Origin: a virus | Direction: 5' to 3' (one strand) | Length of the DNA stretch: 47,664 nucleotides | Virus record (IMG/VR): IMGVR_UViG_3300037247_000186 | Span: 1 to 47,664 of that record | In this document: positions 1 to 8,005 of the stretch, piece after piece | Numbering within the stretch: position 1 is the first letter of the stretch | Layout: each line of letters begins with the position of its first letter | Notes under the pieces: model-generated | Told to the model about the DNA's origin: nothing | Databases searched by the model: none | Seen by the model: only the letters and a program-made list of their open reading frames with translations | Made by a program: the position numbers and the translations under genes

Positions 1-127
1 AGCCTGGATGCATCCAGCACAGAAACAGGCTTATGAGGAAATTGGACAATTAGTTACCCAGATTTATAAGAAGCCGACAGAAGAGAGACTTGATCTCTAC
101 TTCGATGGTATGAGCATGGCCGGTGCT
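1..127. repeat. terminal direct repeat, left copy
   Basis: Bases 1-127 are identical to 47538-47664 at the other end of the window. Both copies lie inside the same reading frame of the major capsid gene, so joining the ends through one copy restores one open frame. An exact odd length of 127 is typical of a de Bruijn assembly overlap of a circular contig, so it is more likely an assembly signature than a biological terminal repeat. It shows that the genome is complete and 47,537 bp long. Confidence 0.97.
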
Positions 128-379
128 CCAGTAAAAGAATCTTATAACTGGGATAAGACTCGTATCGACTTCGTTGTAGACTCTGTTTGGGGTAGGGGAG
201 AAATTCTACCTATTGGTTTCTACACTACAGATGGACGACGTATCTTCGAGCTTCGTGGTCCGTCAGGTGGTGTGGCTACCGCAGATATCTTCTACATGGT
301 TGTTGGTATGCAGACCTTCGTTAACAATCCTGCTGCTACGGCATACATTGATGCTTTGGCAGTTCCAGCGGGATATTAG
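2..379 (+). CDS. major capsid protein, C-terminal part (gene split by the contig ends)
   Basis: This is the 3' part of the capsid gene that starts at 46666. The frame is open from base 2 and ends with TAG at 377-379; joined through the 127-bp overlap the full protein is 416 residues. The C-terminal part carries a long helix (around QKQAYEEIGQLVTQIYKK) and ends in a beta-rich domain, fitting an HK97-fold capsid. The portal and the acidic scaffold lie directly upstream across the junction, the usual head-gene order. The apparent ATG at base 8 is internal and must not be taken as the start. The capsid call rests on position and size; I could not compare folds. Confidence 0.85.
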   Translation, partial: AWMHPAQKQAYEEIGQLVTQIYKKPTEERLDLYFDGMSMAGAPVKESYNWDKTRIDFVVDSVWGRGEILPIGFYTTDGRRIFELRGPSGGVATADIFYMVVGMQTFVNNPAATAYIDALAVPAGY

Positions 380-396
380 GGAAAGGAATAAACATT

Positions 397-732
397 ATGA
401 CTGACCTTAATTTCCAGGATTTATCGACGGTCCAAAGTGAACAACAGCAGGGAGTGAGAACTATTGCTTCTGCTGCTACTATTGCACCAACTACATTTCT
501 GACCCTTTTATCAGGAACGAATGATTTGGCAACTGTTACGCCTCCAGTAACGGGGGTGCATATGCTGCTTCTTACATTCACTAATGCTAATCCGGGTCAG
601 ATTGTAGAGACAGGTAATATTCTACTCGGGGGTGCTGATGCTTCATGGGATCCTGGAGTGAATGAATCTGTTATCTTGGTGTATAATCCTGATACAGCTA
701 AGTATGCAGCATTGTTATTGGCAAGAACTTAA
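397..732 (+). CDS. small virion protein after the capsid gene (possible head decoration protein)
   Basis: A 111-residue protein starting 17 nt after the capsid stop, with a GGAAAGGAA ribosome site 8 nt upstream. The sequence is rich in T, V, L, G and A with alternating hydrophobics and no Cys, predicting a compact beta-sandwich. A small beta protein immediately 3' of the capsid gene is often a head decoration or stabilising protein, but no family motif was recognised. The gene is followed by a GC hairpin (735-753) that may limit read-through from the capsid pair into the genes behind it. Confidence 0.6.
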   Translation: MTDLNFQDLSTVQSEQQQGVRTIASAATIAPTTFLTLLSGTNDLATVTPPVTGVHMLLLTFTNANPGQIVETGNILLGGADASWDPGVNESVILVYNPDTAKYAALLLART

Positions 733-734
733 AT

Positions 735-753
735 AATCCCCTGCCGGGGGATT
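735..753 (+). terminator. GC-rich hairpin after the capsid/decoration pair (no U-run)
   Basis: AATCCCC (735-741) pairs perfectly with GGGGATT (747-753) across a 5-nt loop, starting 2 nt after the stop of the preceding gene. No T-run follows, so a classical intrinsic terminator is doubtful. It could be an attenuator or an RNA 3'-end stabiliser that raises capsid expression relative to downstream genes. Confidence 0.45.
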
Positions 754-800
754 CAAAGTGGGGCGTCGCATACTTTACCACGCGCATTTTAAGGAGTTTC

Positions 801-1055
801 ATGGTTTTAGATATACTGGCTGCGATTAGAGAAGTCCCTAATGAAAGGGAAATAGAAAAGAAACCACAACCAGAATCAGTTCCGTTAGCAACTAAGATTA
901 AGAGGGCGATCTTTCCATCCGAGAAAAGAGAATGTCTAAGAAGAATTGGAAATATTCTAGCAGATCATAAGGGACTAGAATCTAATATTCCTATTAATCA
1001 CTCTTACTGGGAACTTATGAATCATTATAGGTCTTTGCCAAATGATGAAAAGTGA
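801..1055 (+). CDS. hypothetical protein in the head region
   Basis: An 84-residue charged protein with a strong ribosome site (AAGGAG, 6 nt before the ATG). Residues 30-60 are Lys/Arg-rich and probably helical; no Cys-pair motif or membrane segment is present. Its 3' end overlaps the next gene by 14 nt, so the two are probably translationally coupled. It lies between capsid and adaptor genes. No family recognised. Confidence 0.7.
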   Translation: MVLDILAAIREVPNEREIEKKPQPESVPLATKIKRAIFPSEKRECLRRIGNILADHKGLESNIPINHSYWELMNHYRSLPNDEK

Positions 1056-1452
1056 ATTTCCTCATTTGATGAACGGTGCGAAAGCTATTATTAAAGATGA
1101 TAAGATTACTTTCACTTATATTGATTCATATGGTTCAGTTATAACTGATACCAAGAAATTACTTTCTTCAAAAGAAATTAAGGAGAAAGTAATGGACAGG
1201 ATGCACAGATTCAGAAGTGCTGGTCCAGGAGTTAGAGAATCAGAAATATCTAGAGCTGAGAGAAAGTGTATTTCGGGGCATCCAGAAGATAGATTAAAGG
1301 AAGCATGGGAACTTCTTGATGAACACGGTCAGATGGAAATGGCTATGATGCTGAGTATGGATTCACATTATGGTATCTCTGATCCTGAATGGGCCAAGAA
1401 GCATGTTGAAGAACGTCCTGAAATTATTGGGGATAACTTATCTCCTCTCTAG
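1042..1452 (+). CDS. hypothetical protein in the head region
   Basis: 136 residues, starting inside the preceding gene (ATG at 1042 or 1045; stop of the upstream gene at 1053-1055). The N-terminal 40 residues look like a small beta-hairpin domain, followed by a mostly helical charged segment (around DRLKEAWELLDEHGQ). No membrane segment or signal peptide. It lies in the stretch between capsid and adaptor where head-completion or connector proteins are expected. Function unknown. Confidence 0.65.
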   Translation: MMKSEFPHLMNGAKAIIKDDKITFTYIDSYGSVITDTKKLLSSKEIKEKVMDRMHRFRSAGPGVRESEISRAERKCISGHPEDRLKEAWELLDEHGQMEMAMMLSMDSHYGISDPEWAKKHVEERPEIIGDNLSPL

Positions 1453-1551
1453 TTACGGATTATTCCGTGCTTATGAGAATGGAGTTTTTAAATCAATTTT
1501 TAAGGCTCTTATTTTAGGGAACCGAAAGAGAGTTCACATATATCCTGAGTA

Positions 1552-2181
1552 TTGGCTGTAGAAATGAGAGATATTCCAGTAGAAGTAGATACTCTCAATA
1601 GGAACTTAATCAACCATTATGGTAGAGATAATAGTACTAATCTACCTAATTGGAGAGTAGTGTGGTCTGAAGATCAGTTTGAACAAAGATACGGCGAGTA
1701 TGAGGATAGAACTCCAGAAGGATTACTCATTCGTCGATTCTCTGGAGTAAGAGAGGCTCCTAAGTATAGACAATGGGTAGAGGAGAAATGGTGTTTGGAA
1801 GCTTTAATTCCAATACCCTCTATTAATACCCAAGAGTTACCAGAAACTAAACTTTCATATGAACTCATTTATCCCTTTCCCCATCATAATAGAATTCCTT
1901 TAATTCCTATTTGGTCTGCTGTTAGATTAGTGATTGAGGAAGTTCATAGAAAAACTGGAGCCCAGGGACAGGGACCATTTTATAAAGATCCTATGTCTGA
2001 TCCCAAAATTGCATCGGAATTGAAAGAAGCAAAGTTGAAAGAACTAGAAGAAGATTTATATGGTAATGAAACAGATATTGGTGATGCTCTTGCATATAGA
2101 CAAGGTACTGGATTTACAACTAGTAAATTAAAGGGTAATACTGGCCCCTCAAAAATTGCCAGTCCAGAAAGTGAGAATTAG
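1552..2181 (+). CDS. hypothetical protein with TTG start, head-to-tail region
   Basis: 209 residues from a TTG at 1552; an in-frame TGA at 1546-1548 rules out a longer form, and the only near alternative is ATG at 1564. Neither start has a good ribosome site. The N-terminal 140 residues look globular with many aromatic residues (Trp-rich around NWRVVWSEDQF and KYRQWVEEKW), and a charged helix follows (residues about 160-175). The neighbours are a zinc-ribbon protein and an adaptor-like protein, so a structural or assembly role in the neck is plausible but unproven. Confidence 0.7.
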   Translation: MAVEMRDIPVEVDTLNRNLINHYGRDNSTNLPNWRVVWSEDQFEQRYGEYEDRTPEGLLIRRFSGVREAPKYRQWVEEKWCLEALIPIPSINTQELPETKLSYELIYPFPHHNRIPLIPIWSAVRLVIEEVHRKTGAQGQGPFYKDPMSDPKIASELKEAKLKELEEDLYGNETDIGDALAYRQGTGFTTSKLKGNTGPSKIASPESEN

Positions 2182-2184
2182 ATC

Positions 2185-2877
2185 ATGGCTGTAGGTAATT
2201 TTCCGGGATTAGGAACTCATGATCGTAGAACTATTAAAGCTCCTGTAAATCCTTTGGATAAGTCTACTGTAGTTTCCATACTTCCAAAGGAAATTATTGA
2301 AGTTAAACCTACTCTCCAACCAGGAAAATTTGTAATTCCTGCTGGAAGATATGATAATCCTGCTATCTTAGTTGTTACTCCTAGTAGTTGGTGGAAGGAT
2401 ATAGATCCAGATCAACCGTTACTTGAAATTCCTCACTCATCTATTGTAGTGGCGAATTCTATTGTAATAGATTATTGTAATGGATTATTTTGTTGCAATA
2501 TGGGTGATGTAATGCCAGGTCTTTTCTATATTCCTGGTGAACGTACTCAAGCTGAAGTTCTGAGTGATTATCAGCCTCAGTTAGATGCAGCAGTTGACAA
2601 GCAAACTAAATGGTTTAAGGCTCTTGTAAAAGCTGGTGATATTTTGTGGGCTAGAAGCTCAGGGAATCCGTTATCTATTGATGATAACACTAGAATCGCG
2701 GCAGGAGAATTGAATTTAAGTGATAAACCTTGGTTAAAGGATTTCGCTACGATGCAATTGAATAACTGCCCTGCATGTGGTCAGTTACGGGATGAGAATT
2801 ATCCTGTCTGTCAGCATTGTAAGACTGTTATTGACAAAGCAGCATATGAGAGATTAGAATTTACTTCTGCGAGTTAG
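2185..2877 (+). CDS. virion-region protein with C-terminal zinc ribbon
   Basis: 230 residues. The body is beta-rich with several Pro and Gly; the C-terminus holds a treble-clef or rubredoxin-like knuckle pair, CPAC at residues 195-198 and CQHC at 209-212, followed by a short helix. The start ATG lies 3 nt after the previous stop and the next gene starts 2 nt after this stop, so it is part of a tight head/neck gene run. Zinc ribbons of this kind bind nucleic acid or only stabilise a fold; which applies here cannot be told. Confidence 0.7.
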   Translation: MAVGNFPGLGTHDRRTIKAPVNPLDKSTVVSILPKEIIEVKPTLQPGKFVIPAGRYDNPAILVVTPSSWWKDIDPDQPLLEIPHSSIVVANSIVIDYCNGLFCCNMGDVMPGLFYIPGERTQAEVLSDYQPQLDAAVDKQTKWFKALVKAGDILWARSSGNPLSIDDNTRIAAGELNLSDKPWLKDFATMQLNNCPACGQLRDENYPVCQHCKTVIDKAAYERLEFTSAS

Positions 2878-2879
2878 AT

Positions 2880-3569
2880 ATGCCTACTCCTGCTGAAATC
2901 ATGGATATGTCTGCGTCGTTGATGAATGATACTGCTCAGACAACATATACTGATGAGGCGCAACTTCCATACTTAAATATGGCGTTGAATGAATTGCAGG
3001 AATTATTTGAATTAAATAACATTCCTGTAACTAATGAAGAATCGGCACAGATTACTCTAGCTGCTGGAATTACAGTAGTATCATTTACTTCTACTCCAGC
3101 ATTACCAGCTAATCTTGTTGAGATTCAGCGTTTATGGGAGCGTTTTTCAGGAGTTATACCATATATTCCTATGACTAGGAAAGAGTTTATTCCTAAATCA
3201 CAGGAAGATCAGCAGATTACTCAGTTTTTAATCTGGGCATGGATAGATCAAGAGATAAGGTTAATTGCAGCTACAGCAGCTATTGATATAAAAATTGACT
3301 ATATCAAATCCATCTTTGCAACTCCTATTGTTATAGGTGGAATTAATACTAATCTCACCACTATTAATATTAAGCAATTCCTGGGATTTAGAACTGCTGC
3401 TCTATGTTCATTGTTTATTGGAGAGAATGAAGTTCGCGCGGATACACTAGATGCTAGAGCAGAGAGAGCATTAGATCGTACACTAGGAATACCAATTAAA
3501 GGGAGGCAAGCTATTACTACACGTCGTCAACCGTTTATGGCAAGATGGAAGCGTAGGGGTTACGTATAG
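2880..3569 (+). CDS. putative head-to-tail adaptor protein
   Basis: 229 residues. The N-terminal half is helical (LMNDTAQTTYTDEAQLPYLN, then ALNELQELFE), followed by a beta region and a C-terminal helical bundle with Arg-rich tail ending RRGYV. Size, helical N-terminus and position between capsid and nozzle fit the podovirus adaptor class (P22 gp4 / T7 gp11 type), which plugs onto the portal. This is a family-level inference. The last 17 bases before the stop (3552-3568) are copied again 243 nt downstream on the far side of the next small gene. Confidence 0.6.
   Translation: MPTPAEIMDMSASLMNDTAQTTYTDEAQLPYLNMALNELQELFELNNIPVTNEESAQITLAAGITVVSFTSTPALPANLVEIQRLWERFSGVIPYIPMTRKEFIPKSQEDQQITQFLIWAWIDQEIRLIAATAAIDIKIDYIKSIFATPIVIGGINTNLTTINIKQFLGFRTAALCSLFIGENEVRADTLDARAERALDRTLGIPIKGRQAITTRRQPFMARWKRRGYV
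3552..3568 (+). repeat. direct repeat, copy 1 (3' end of adaptor gene)
   Basis: CGTAGGGGTTACGTATA encodes the last residues of the adaptor. It recurs with one mismatch at 3795-3811, and the two copies bracket the small gene 3581-3799. Confidence 0.85.
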
Positions 3570-3580
3570 TGAGATCAGTT

Positions 3581-3799
3581 ATGACTAAGGTTTATAACGT
3601 GTTCGTAGAATTTAGTAGAGATGATCGTCAAAGAATTATGCAGGAGGAAAAGAATAAAATTGAAAGTATATTTGTCAATTTAATATCAGAATTGAAGGAA
3701 AATGAGTTCATCGAAAAAGTAGAAGTTGCTCCGTTTGAAACATCTAACGAAGATATTGTAACAAGTTTGTCGAGCGAAACTTCTGGTGATAAATCGTAG
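3581..3799 (+). CDS. small hypothetical protein, possible inserted gene
   Basis: 72 residues from ATG 3581 (a GTG at 3569 would add 4 residues). The motif pattern VYNVFVEFS, then FVNLISELKENEFIEKVEV, matches a second small protein at 4868-5080 (AYNMFIYFS, then IMNMIKHKFIDKVEIGP), so the two are paralogues. The predicted fold is a beta strand, a charged helix and a C-terminal strand. The gene sits between two near-identical 17-bp repeats and interrupts the adaptor-to-tail gene run, as expected for a small late insertion. Function unknown. Confidence 0.6.
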   Translation: MTKVYNVFVEFSRDDRQRIMQEEKNKIESIFVNLISELKENEFIEKVEVAPFETSNEDIVTSLSSETSGDKS

Positions 3800-3811
3800 G
3801 GGTTATGTATA
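3795..3811 (+). repeat. direct repeat, copy 2
   Basis: CGTAGGGGTTATGTATA differs from 3552-3568 only at one position. Translated in the adaptor frame it would again give RGYV-stop, so it is a relic or copy of the adaptor 3' end. The copy also contains TATAAT-like bases (3807-3812), but no good -35 element is seen. Confidence 0.8.
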
Positions 3812-3869
3812 ATACCTTGTGACTGGCAATGATGTTGGTCACGCTCAGTAAGAAGGGTGAGGTGTTACA

Positions 3870-4772
3870 ATGGGAAGCAATCTTTGGACAGAAGTTCATC
3901 GTGCTAGCGAGTCAGGAATTCTGTCAGGAACAACTACTCCATATGGATTTACTAGAAACTTCTATTGGATAGGAGCTAATGCACCAAGAAGTGCTAAGAG
4001 AATTGATACTATTGCCGCAGCTTTAGCTAGACTCATTAGTGGTGATGTGGTTATGTGTGCTCCTCAAACACATAGCGAGGCTAGTTTGGTTATTCCTGCA
4101 TTAGAACCTGATGGAATTACACCGCTCAAGGAGGTTACTCTTATTGGTGCTGGTGCTCGTGGTGATATGTGGCTCAATACTGGTGTAGCTAGTGATAATG
4201 GACTGCAAGTAAGAGCAAATTATACTACACTGATCAATTTTGGTATTGGTGGTGGTTCATCTGCTGATTATGCTTTGAATGTATGGGGTGTTGAAGGATT
4301 CAGAGCACAGGGATGTGCTTTTGAAGGTCCAGATGGAACTTGTGTTTTGATAGATGATGAAGCAGCAGGCGCAACTTTAGCAGAATCTAGCTCATTCTTG
4401 AAGATACGTGATTGTGAGTTTAAGTTCTGTGGTTCTGCTCTCCTGTTTGGTCGTTCTTTAGGTGGTTTCTGCACGCAGATGGAAGTTAAGGATTGTTTAT
4501 CCCATAACTTTACAGTTGTCGGTGTAGGCGATTCAGCTAATGGTGGTGGGGTTCTGAATCTTGAATTGACAGATAGTGTATTTGACAATGTGGAAGGAGC
4601 AACAAATCCTACTGATTATATCAAGGTAGATAGAGTAGGTGATGATGGTATTATTTCTGGATGCCGATTCGCCCTTGCTACTAATGCTTCTGCTGATCTC
4701 AAAATTGCTGCTGGTATTCGTTGGGTAGCAAATGCTACTGAAGCAGGATGGAGTACCGCGAGACCTAGTTAG
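3870..4772 (+). CDS. beta-helix (pectate-lyase-like) virion protein
   Basis: 300 residues. The middle (about residues 85-270) is a run of short strands broken by Gly, Asn and Asp with stacked hydrophobics (VTLIGAGARGD, LINFGIGGGSS, FRAQGCAFEG, LKIRDCEFKFCG, LNLELTDSVFDN, ISGCRFALA), the classic look of a right-handed parallel beta-helix. In phages this fold serves as tailspike or other trimeric tail component, sometimes with glycan-lyase activity. No catalytic residues can be assigned by eye. A leader of 57 nt before the start holds a weak GAGG ribosome site. Confidence 0.65.
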   Translation: MGSNLWTEVHRASESGILSGTTTPYGFTRNFYWIGANAPRSAKRIDTIAAALARLISGDVVMCAPQTHSEASLVIPALEPDGITPLKEVTLIGAGARGDMWLNTGVASDNGLQVRANYTTLINFGIGGGSSADYALNVWGVEGFRAQGCAFEGPDGTCVLIDDEAAGATLAESSSFLKIRDCEFKFCGSALLFGRSLGGFCTQMEVKDCLSHNFTVVGVGDSANGGGVLNLELTDSVFDNVEGATNPTDYIKVDRVGDDGIISGCRFALATNASADLKIAAGIRWVANATEAGWSTARPS

Positions 4773-4786
4773 AAGGAAACTTCCTT
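4773..4786 (+). other. small palindrome after the beta-helix gene
   Basis: AAGGAA-AC-TTCCTT directly follows the stop codon. No T-run follows. It lies in a 95-bp spacer that also contains a distant GCGCC/GGCGC pair. Confidence 0.35.
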
Positions 4787-4867
4787 AGTTGAGAAACGCG
4801 CCGGGGTCGTAGAGTTCCTGGGGAGAGGCGCAATTAATATCTCCCATAATTGCAAGGAAAAAGATTT

Positions 4868-5080
4868 ATGCTAACATTTGATGAAGAAGTAAAGAGTCGT
4901 AAGGGTGCTGTAAAAGCATACAATATGTTTATATACTTTTCGGATAGTGTAGATTTTAATAAATTAAAGCAATTGGAAGAGGAAGGTGAATTTGACGATG
5001 CATTTTCGGAACTTATAATGAATATGATAAAACATAAATTTATTGATAAAGTCGAAATTGGTCCAATTTCAGCAAAATGA
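4868..5080 (+). CDS. small hypothetical protein, paralogue of 3581-3799
   Basis: 70 residues from ATG 4868, chosen because AAGGAAAAA lies 6-8 nt upstream; a TTG at 4850 lacks a ribosome site. It shares with 3581-3799 the order YNxFxxFS, helix, then [EK]FI[ED]KVE[VI]. Its stop overlaps the next start (ATGA), so it is coupled to the nozzle gene. Two copies of one small family around the beta-helix gene suggest duplication or repeated acquisition. Function unknown. Confidence 0.65.
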   Translation: MLTFDEEVKSRKGAVKAYNMFIYFSDSVDFNKLKQLEEEGEFDDAFSELIMNMIKHKFIDKVEIGPISAK

Positions 5081-6606
5081 CTATCCAAAATAGGACTCTT
5101 CGGGATCATCCTCCTATAGTGATAGAGGAGTTTAATGGTCTATGGGATCGCGGTGGAGAAGAGGCCGTGCCCATAGATCATTTTGATGATTGTGATAATG
5201 TTCAATATATTGAAAGTGGATTCAAAACTCGGGATGGACTTGATACTTTTATTCCCGGTGTAGGTGATATCGTTCGTATGTATAATTATAAGATGCAAGA
5301 TGCGGAATCCTTAATCATTTTAAACAAGAATGGACAAATTTTTCATGCTCTGTTGGATGGTTCTCAAACAGTATTTGGTCCCATTCTAACTATTCCTGCT
5401 ATGGACGATTTCGGATTTGTAGCAATAGCAGGTAGAGCTTATATTAATCCATTCGAGAATTTCCTGGATTCTGATAATAAGACTAGACAAAGAGGTATAT
5501 CTGGCGAAGCTTTATATGTCTATCTAGGTGCTGGGGTTGTGGCTAGAAAAGCTGCTGGTAGTCCCCCTACTGGTGCATCAATAGGAGTCGCGCAAGGTGG
5601 AGCAGGATTTTATGAGTTAGGCTTCCACTTATTTGCAGTTATATTTGAAACTGATACAGGATTTTTAACTGCTCCTGGTCCAGAAACTTTTACCGGATTT
5701 ACAGTTCTGAGCACTACAAATGAACTTGATTTAACAGGTATTCTAACTGGTGGTTCCACAGTAGTCGCGCGTCACATTATAGCTACTAAAGCAATCATTG
5801 ATTATAATGGGGACCAAGATGGATTTCAATTCTTCTTTGTTCCCAACGGTAAAATTAATGATAATACGACTACTACTATTTCCATTAGTGCTTATGATAT
5901 TGATCTTCTAACAGATGCGTCACATCTCATTGATAATTTTACTGAGATTCCTGCGGGTGTTGGGTTAACAACTTACAATAGTAGATTAGTTACATCCTGC
6001 TTCTTTACTGATATATCATTAGTTCGCATCAGCCATCCAGGTGAACCAGAAGCTATATCACAAGTAGATGGATTAATCATAGTTCCTCTTGATGGATTAC
6101 CAGTTACAGAAGTTCAAGAATATCGTGATGTTCTCTATATGTTCAAACAAACGCGCACATGGGCATCTGTAGATAATGGTGATGCTCCTGCTACTTGGGC
6201 TGGTCCTACTGTAATTGATCAAGGTGTTGGCGCACCCGTTCATGGAATTGGTGAGGTATTAGATTCAGGTGGTGTCAACATAGAGATGCTCCTTATCGCA
6301 GATTTTTCGGGTATAATGATGTTCAATGGAGCTTATAGTAGACCGGAATTGTCATATAAGATTCAAGATCGTTGGCTGGCATTGGATAGGGATAAATTTA
6401 ATCTAATTCAAATAATGAATGATACTATCGATCAGGTTTTTTATCTCACATTACCTGATAAGACTATGTTGACTGCTAATTATTCACGCGGCCTAAATCC
6501 TAAAGATGTTCGATGGGGTCCGTGGAGATTCGATACAGAAGTTTCTACTATTGCATTGATTGAGACTAATAGACTTGTTATTGGATCGGAGAAGTTGTTC
6601 ACATAG
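5077..6606 (+). CDS. putative tail nozzle / hub protein (beta-propeller-like)
   Basis: 509 residues, almost entirely beta with repeated strand-turn units; the N-terminus has the pattern FNGLWDRGGEEAVP followed by CDNVQYIESGFKTRDGL, typical of phage nozzle or packaged-DNA stabilisation proteins that begin with a G-x-x-x-R-x-G strand pair. In P22 (gp10) and T7 (gp12) such proteins close the tail below the adaptor. Start overlaps the upstream stop (ATGA). The family assignment is from pattern and position, not alignment. Confidence 0.6.
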   Translation: MTIQNRTLRDHPPIVIEEFNGLWDRGGEEAVPIDHFDDCDNVQYIESGFKTRDGLDTFIPGVGDIVRMYNYKMQDAESLIILNKNGQIFHALLDGSQTVFGPILTIPAMDDFGFVAIAGRAYINPFENFLDSDNKTRQRGISGEALYVYLGAGVVARKAAGSPPTGASIGVAQGGAGFYELGFHLFAVIFETDTGFLTAPGPETFTGFTVLSTTNELDLTGILTGGSTVVARHIIATKAIIDYNGDQDGFQFFFVPNGKINDNTTTTISISAYDIDLLTDASHLIDNFTEIPAGVGLTTYNSRLVTSCFFTDISLVRISHPGEPEAISQVDGLIIVPLDGLPVTEVQEYRDVLYMFKQTRTWASVDNGDAPATWAGPTVIDQGVGAPVHGIGEVLDSGGVNIEMLLIADFSGIMMFNGAYSRPELSYKIQDRWLALDRDKFNLIQIMNDTIDQVFYLTLPDKTMLTANYSRGLNPKDVRWGPWRFDTEVSTIALIETNRLVIGSEKLFT

Positions 6607-6614
6607 GAGTAAGA

Positions 6615-7700
6615 ATGTCTATCATTTTCAGTGAGTCTTTTGATAAGTATGGAACTGATGTTTCACTTCTAGCTCAAGGTGTATGGACTGATGAAGGCCC
6701 AGCAGGTGCATCTTTAGTAGCAGGAGGTGGAAGATGCGGTACTACTGCTTATCGTAATACCACAATTACAGGTCGTGGACCAGCAGTAGGATTAGTTACT
6801 GCTGATCAATTTACTTGGGGTCATGTAGCTATTCGTATTGATTCTAGTCCTATTCAAGATGGTAATGATGATATTGCTTTTCGTGAAGCTGGTGGAATCA
6901 ACCAAACTTTCTTCGTATTCAAAATGGATGGTTCTATTGAGATATGGAGTGGACCAAATGAAGTTCTAGGAATTAGGTTAGGACAATCCGCAGCCGGAGT
7001 ATTTTCATCTGGTCAATGGTTTTCGTTTGAGTGGGAAGTTTTAATAGATCCCTCTGCTGGAACTTTTCAGGCATGGGTGGATGGAGTTGAAGTTATTGCA
7101 AAACAAACTGGACAGGATACACGTGCCAATCCCTCTTTCGGTACAAGTGGCCCCTATACTCAGATTATCATTCAACACAATGGAGATTCTCGAATTGATG
7201 ATGTAGTTTTTGGTAATGGAATAGATTCTGGAGTTGCCGGTAAACCTAACAATACTCGATTAGGACCATTACATGTCTCAGCACAATTAGCCGAGTTAGA
7301 TTCTGTATCTGGAGGAGGTTTCCATAAAGATTTTACACCCCTATCAGGAGCAGATCATGGAGCAATGGTAGATGAAAATCCTCCTGATGATGATACAACT
7401 TATAATTCATCATCTGCTCCTACTAAGGAAGATACATATTCATTTCCTGATATTGCCCTAGCTTCAGGAGATGTTTTTGCTGTTAATATTCTTCCAATGG
7501 TAAAGAAATCTGATAATTCGAATACTCGTCAGATTAAACCTATGTTACGATCTGCTGGTGCTGATACACTTGGAACAGCTCAAGCAGTTCCGGCTTCACA
7601 ATATGAGTATCGTTGGGAGGTGTTTAACGGAATAGGAGCTACTGCTTGGACTGTAGGACTAGTTAATGCTGCTGAGTTCGGACTTCAGGATTTTGCGTAA
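6615..7700 (+). CDS. tail protein with LamG/concanavalin-like domain
   Basis: 361 residues. The N-terminal 205 residues have the features of a phage LamG-type jelly roll: opening IIFSESFDKY, a G-rich AGGGRCGTT strand, WFSFEWEVLIDPSAGTFQAWVDG, and the closing RIDDVVFG. The C-terminal 150 residues form a second beta domain, common in tail tips. Such lectin-like domains bind glycans or other virion parts. RBS GGAG lies 6 nt before the ATG. It probably belongs to the receptor-binding end of the tail. Confidence 0.65.
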   Translation: MSIIFSESFDKYGTDVSLLAQGVWTDEGPAGASLVAGGGRCGTTAYRNTTITGRGPAVGLVTADQFTWGHVAIRIDSSPIQDGNDDIAFREAGGINQTFFVFKMDGSIEIWSGPNEVLGIRLGQSAAGVFSSGQWFSFEWEVLIDPSAGTFQAWVDGVEVIAKQTGQDTRANPSFGTSGPYTQIIIQHNGDSRIDDVVFGNGIDSGVAGKPNNTRLGPLHVSAQLAELDSVSGGGFHKDFTPLSGADHGAMVDENPPDDDTTYNSSSAPTKEDTYSFPDIALASGDVFAVNILPMVKKSDNSNTRQIKPMLRSAGADTLGTAQAVPASQYEYRWEVFNGIGATAWTVGLVNAAEFGLQDFA

Positions 7701-7994
7701 ATGACTGATGTTCGTGTTACTCAGGATGTATTTGAAGCTATTCAACAGAATAGTGATGTAGATGTAAGAGTTACACAATTAGTAACGGAGGCAATACAGC
7801 AAAATGATAGTGTAGATGTTCGCGTATCACAAATGGTAATTGAGTTTATTACTACTGGTGATTGTCCAACATTTACACCATCTAATCCTCTTAACTTTGG
7901 AGGCGGCCTATATATCGTTGAGCCTAACAAAACTAATGATACTCTTTGGGTATCCTTTGATCCTGAAGTTACGGTAGATGTAAAGATTCCTTAA
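7701..7994 (+). CDS. small tail protein with DVRVTQ tandem repeats
   Basis: 97 residues, starting directly on the base after the previous stop. Residues 3-50 hold three repeats of about 20 residues, each beginning DVRV[TS]Q and ending around EAIQQN. VRV-T/S-Q-V strands of this type occur in many phage tail proteins as short beta units. The C-terminal half (TGDCPTFTPSNPLNFGG) is a Gly/Pro-rich tail. Gene order suggests a tail-fibre accessory. Confidence 0.6.
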   Translation: MTDVRVTQDVFEAIQQNSDVDVRVTQLVTEAIQQNDSVDVRVSQMVIEFITTGDCPTFTPSNPLNFGGGLYIVEPNKTNDTLWVSFDPEVTVDVKIP

Positions 7995-8005
7995 GGGAGG
8001 AAATT

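Noticed and set aside
1-127. Terminal repeat as the phage's own direct terminal repeat
   Set aside because: It lies within the capsid coding sequence and has a length typical of assembly k-mers, so it is better explained by circular assembly.
1453-1551. Possible small gene in the 99-bp gap before the TTG-started gene
   Set aside because: Only a 14-codon ORF is present and no good ribosome site.
2832-2861. TTGACA with TAGAAT 18 bp downstream inside the zinc-ribbon gene
   Set aside because: Lies in coding sequence and lacks the TGTG extended -10 shared by the other four promoters; probably chance.
3784-3812. TATAAT after the second 17-bp repeat as a promoter
   Set aside because: The -35 region (TGGTGA) is poor; only the -10 is good.
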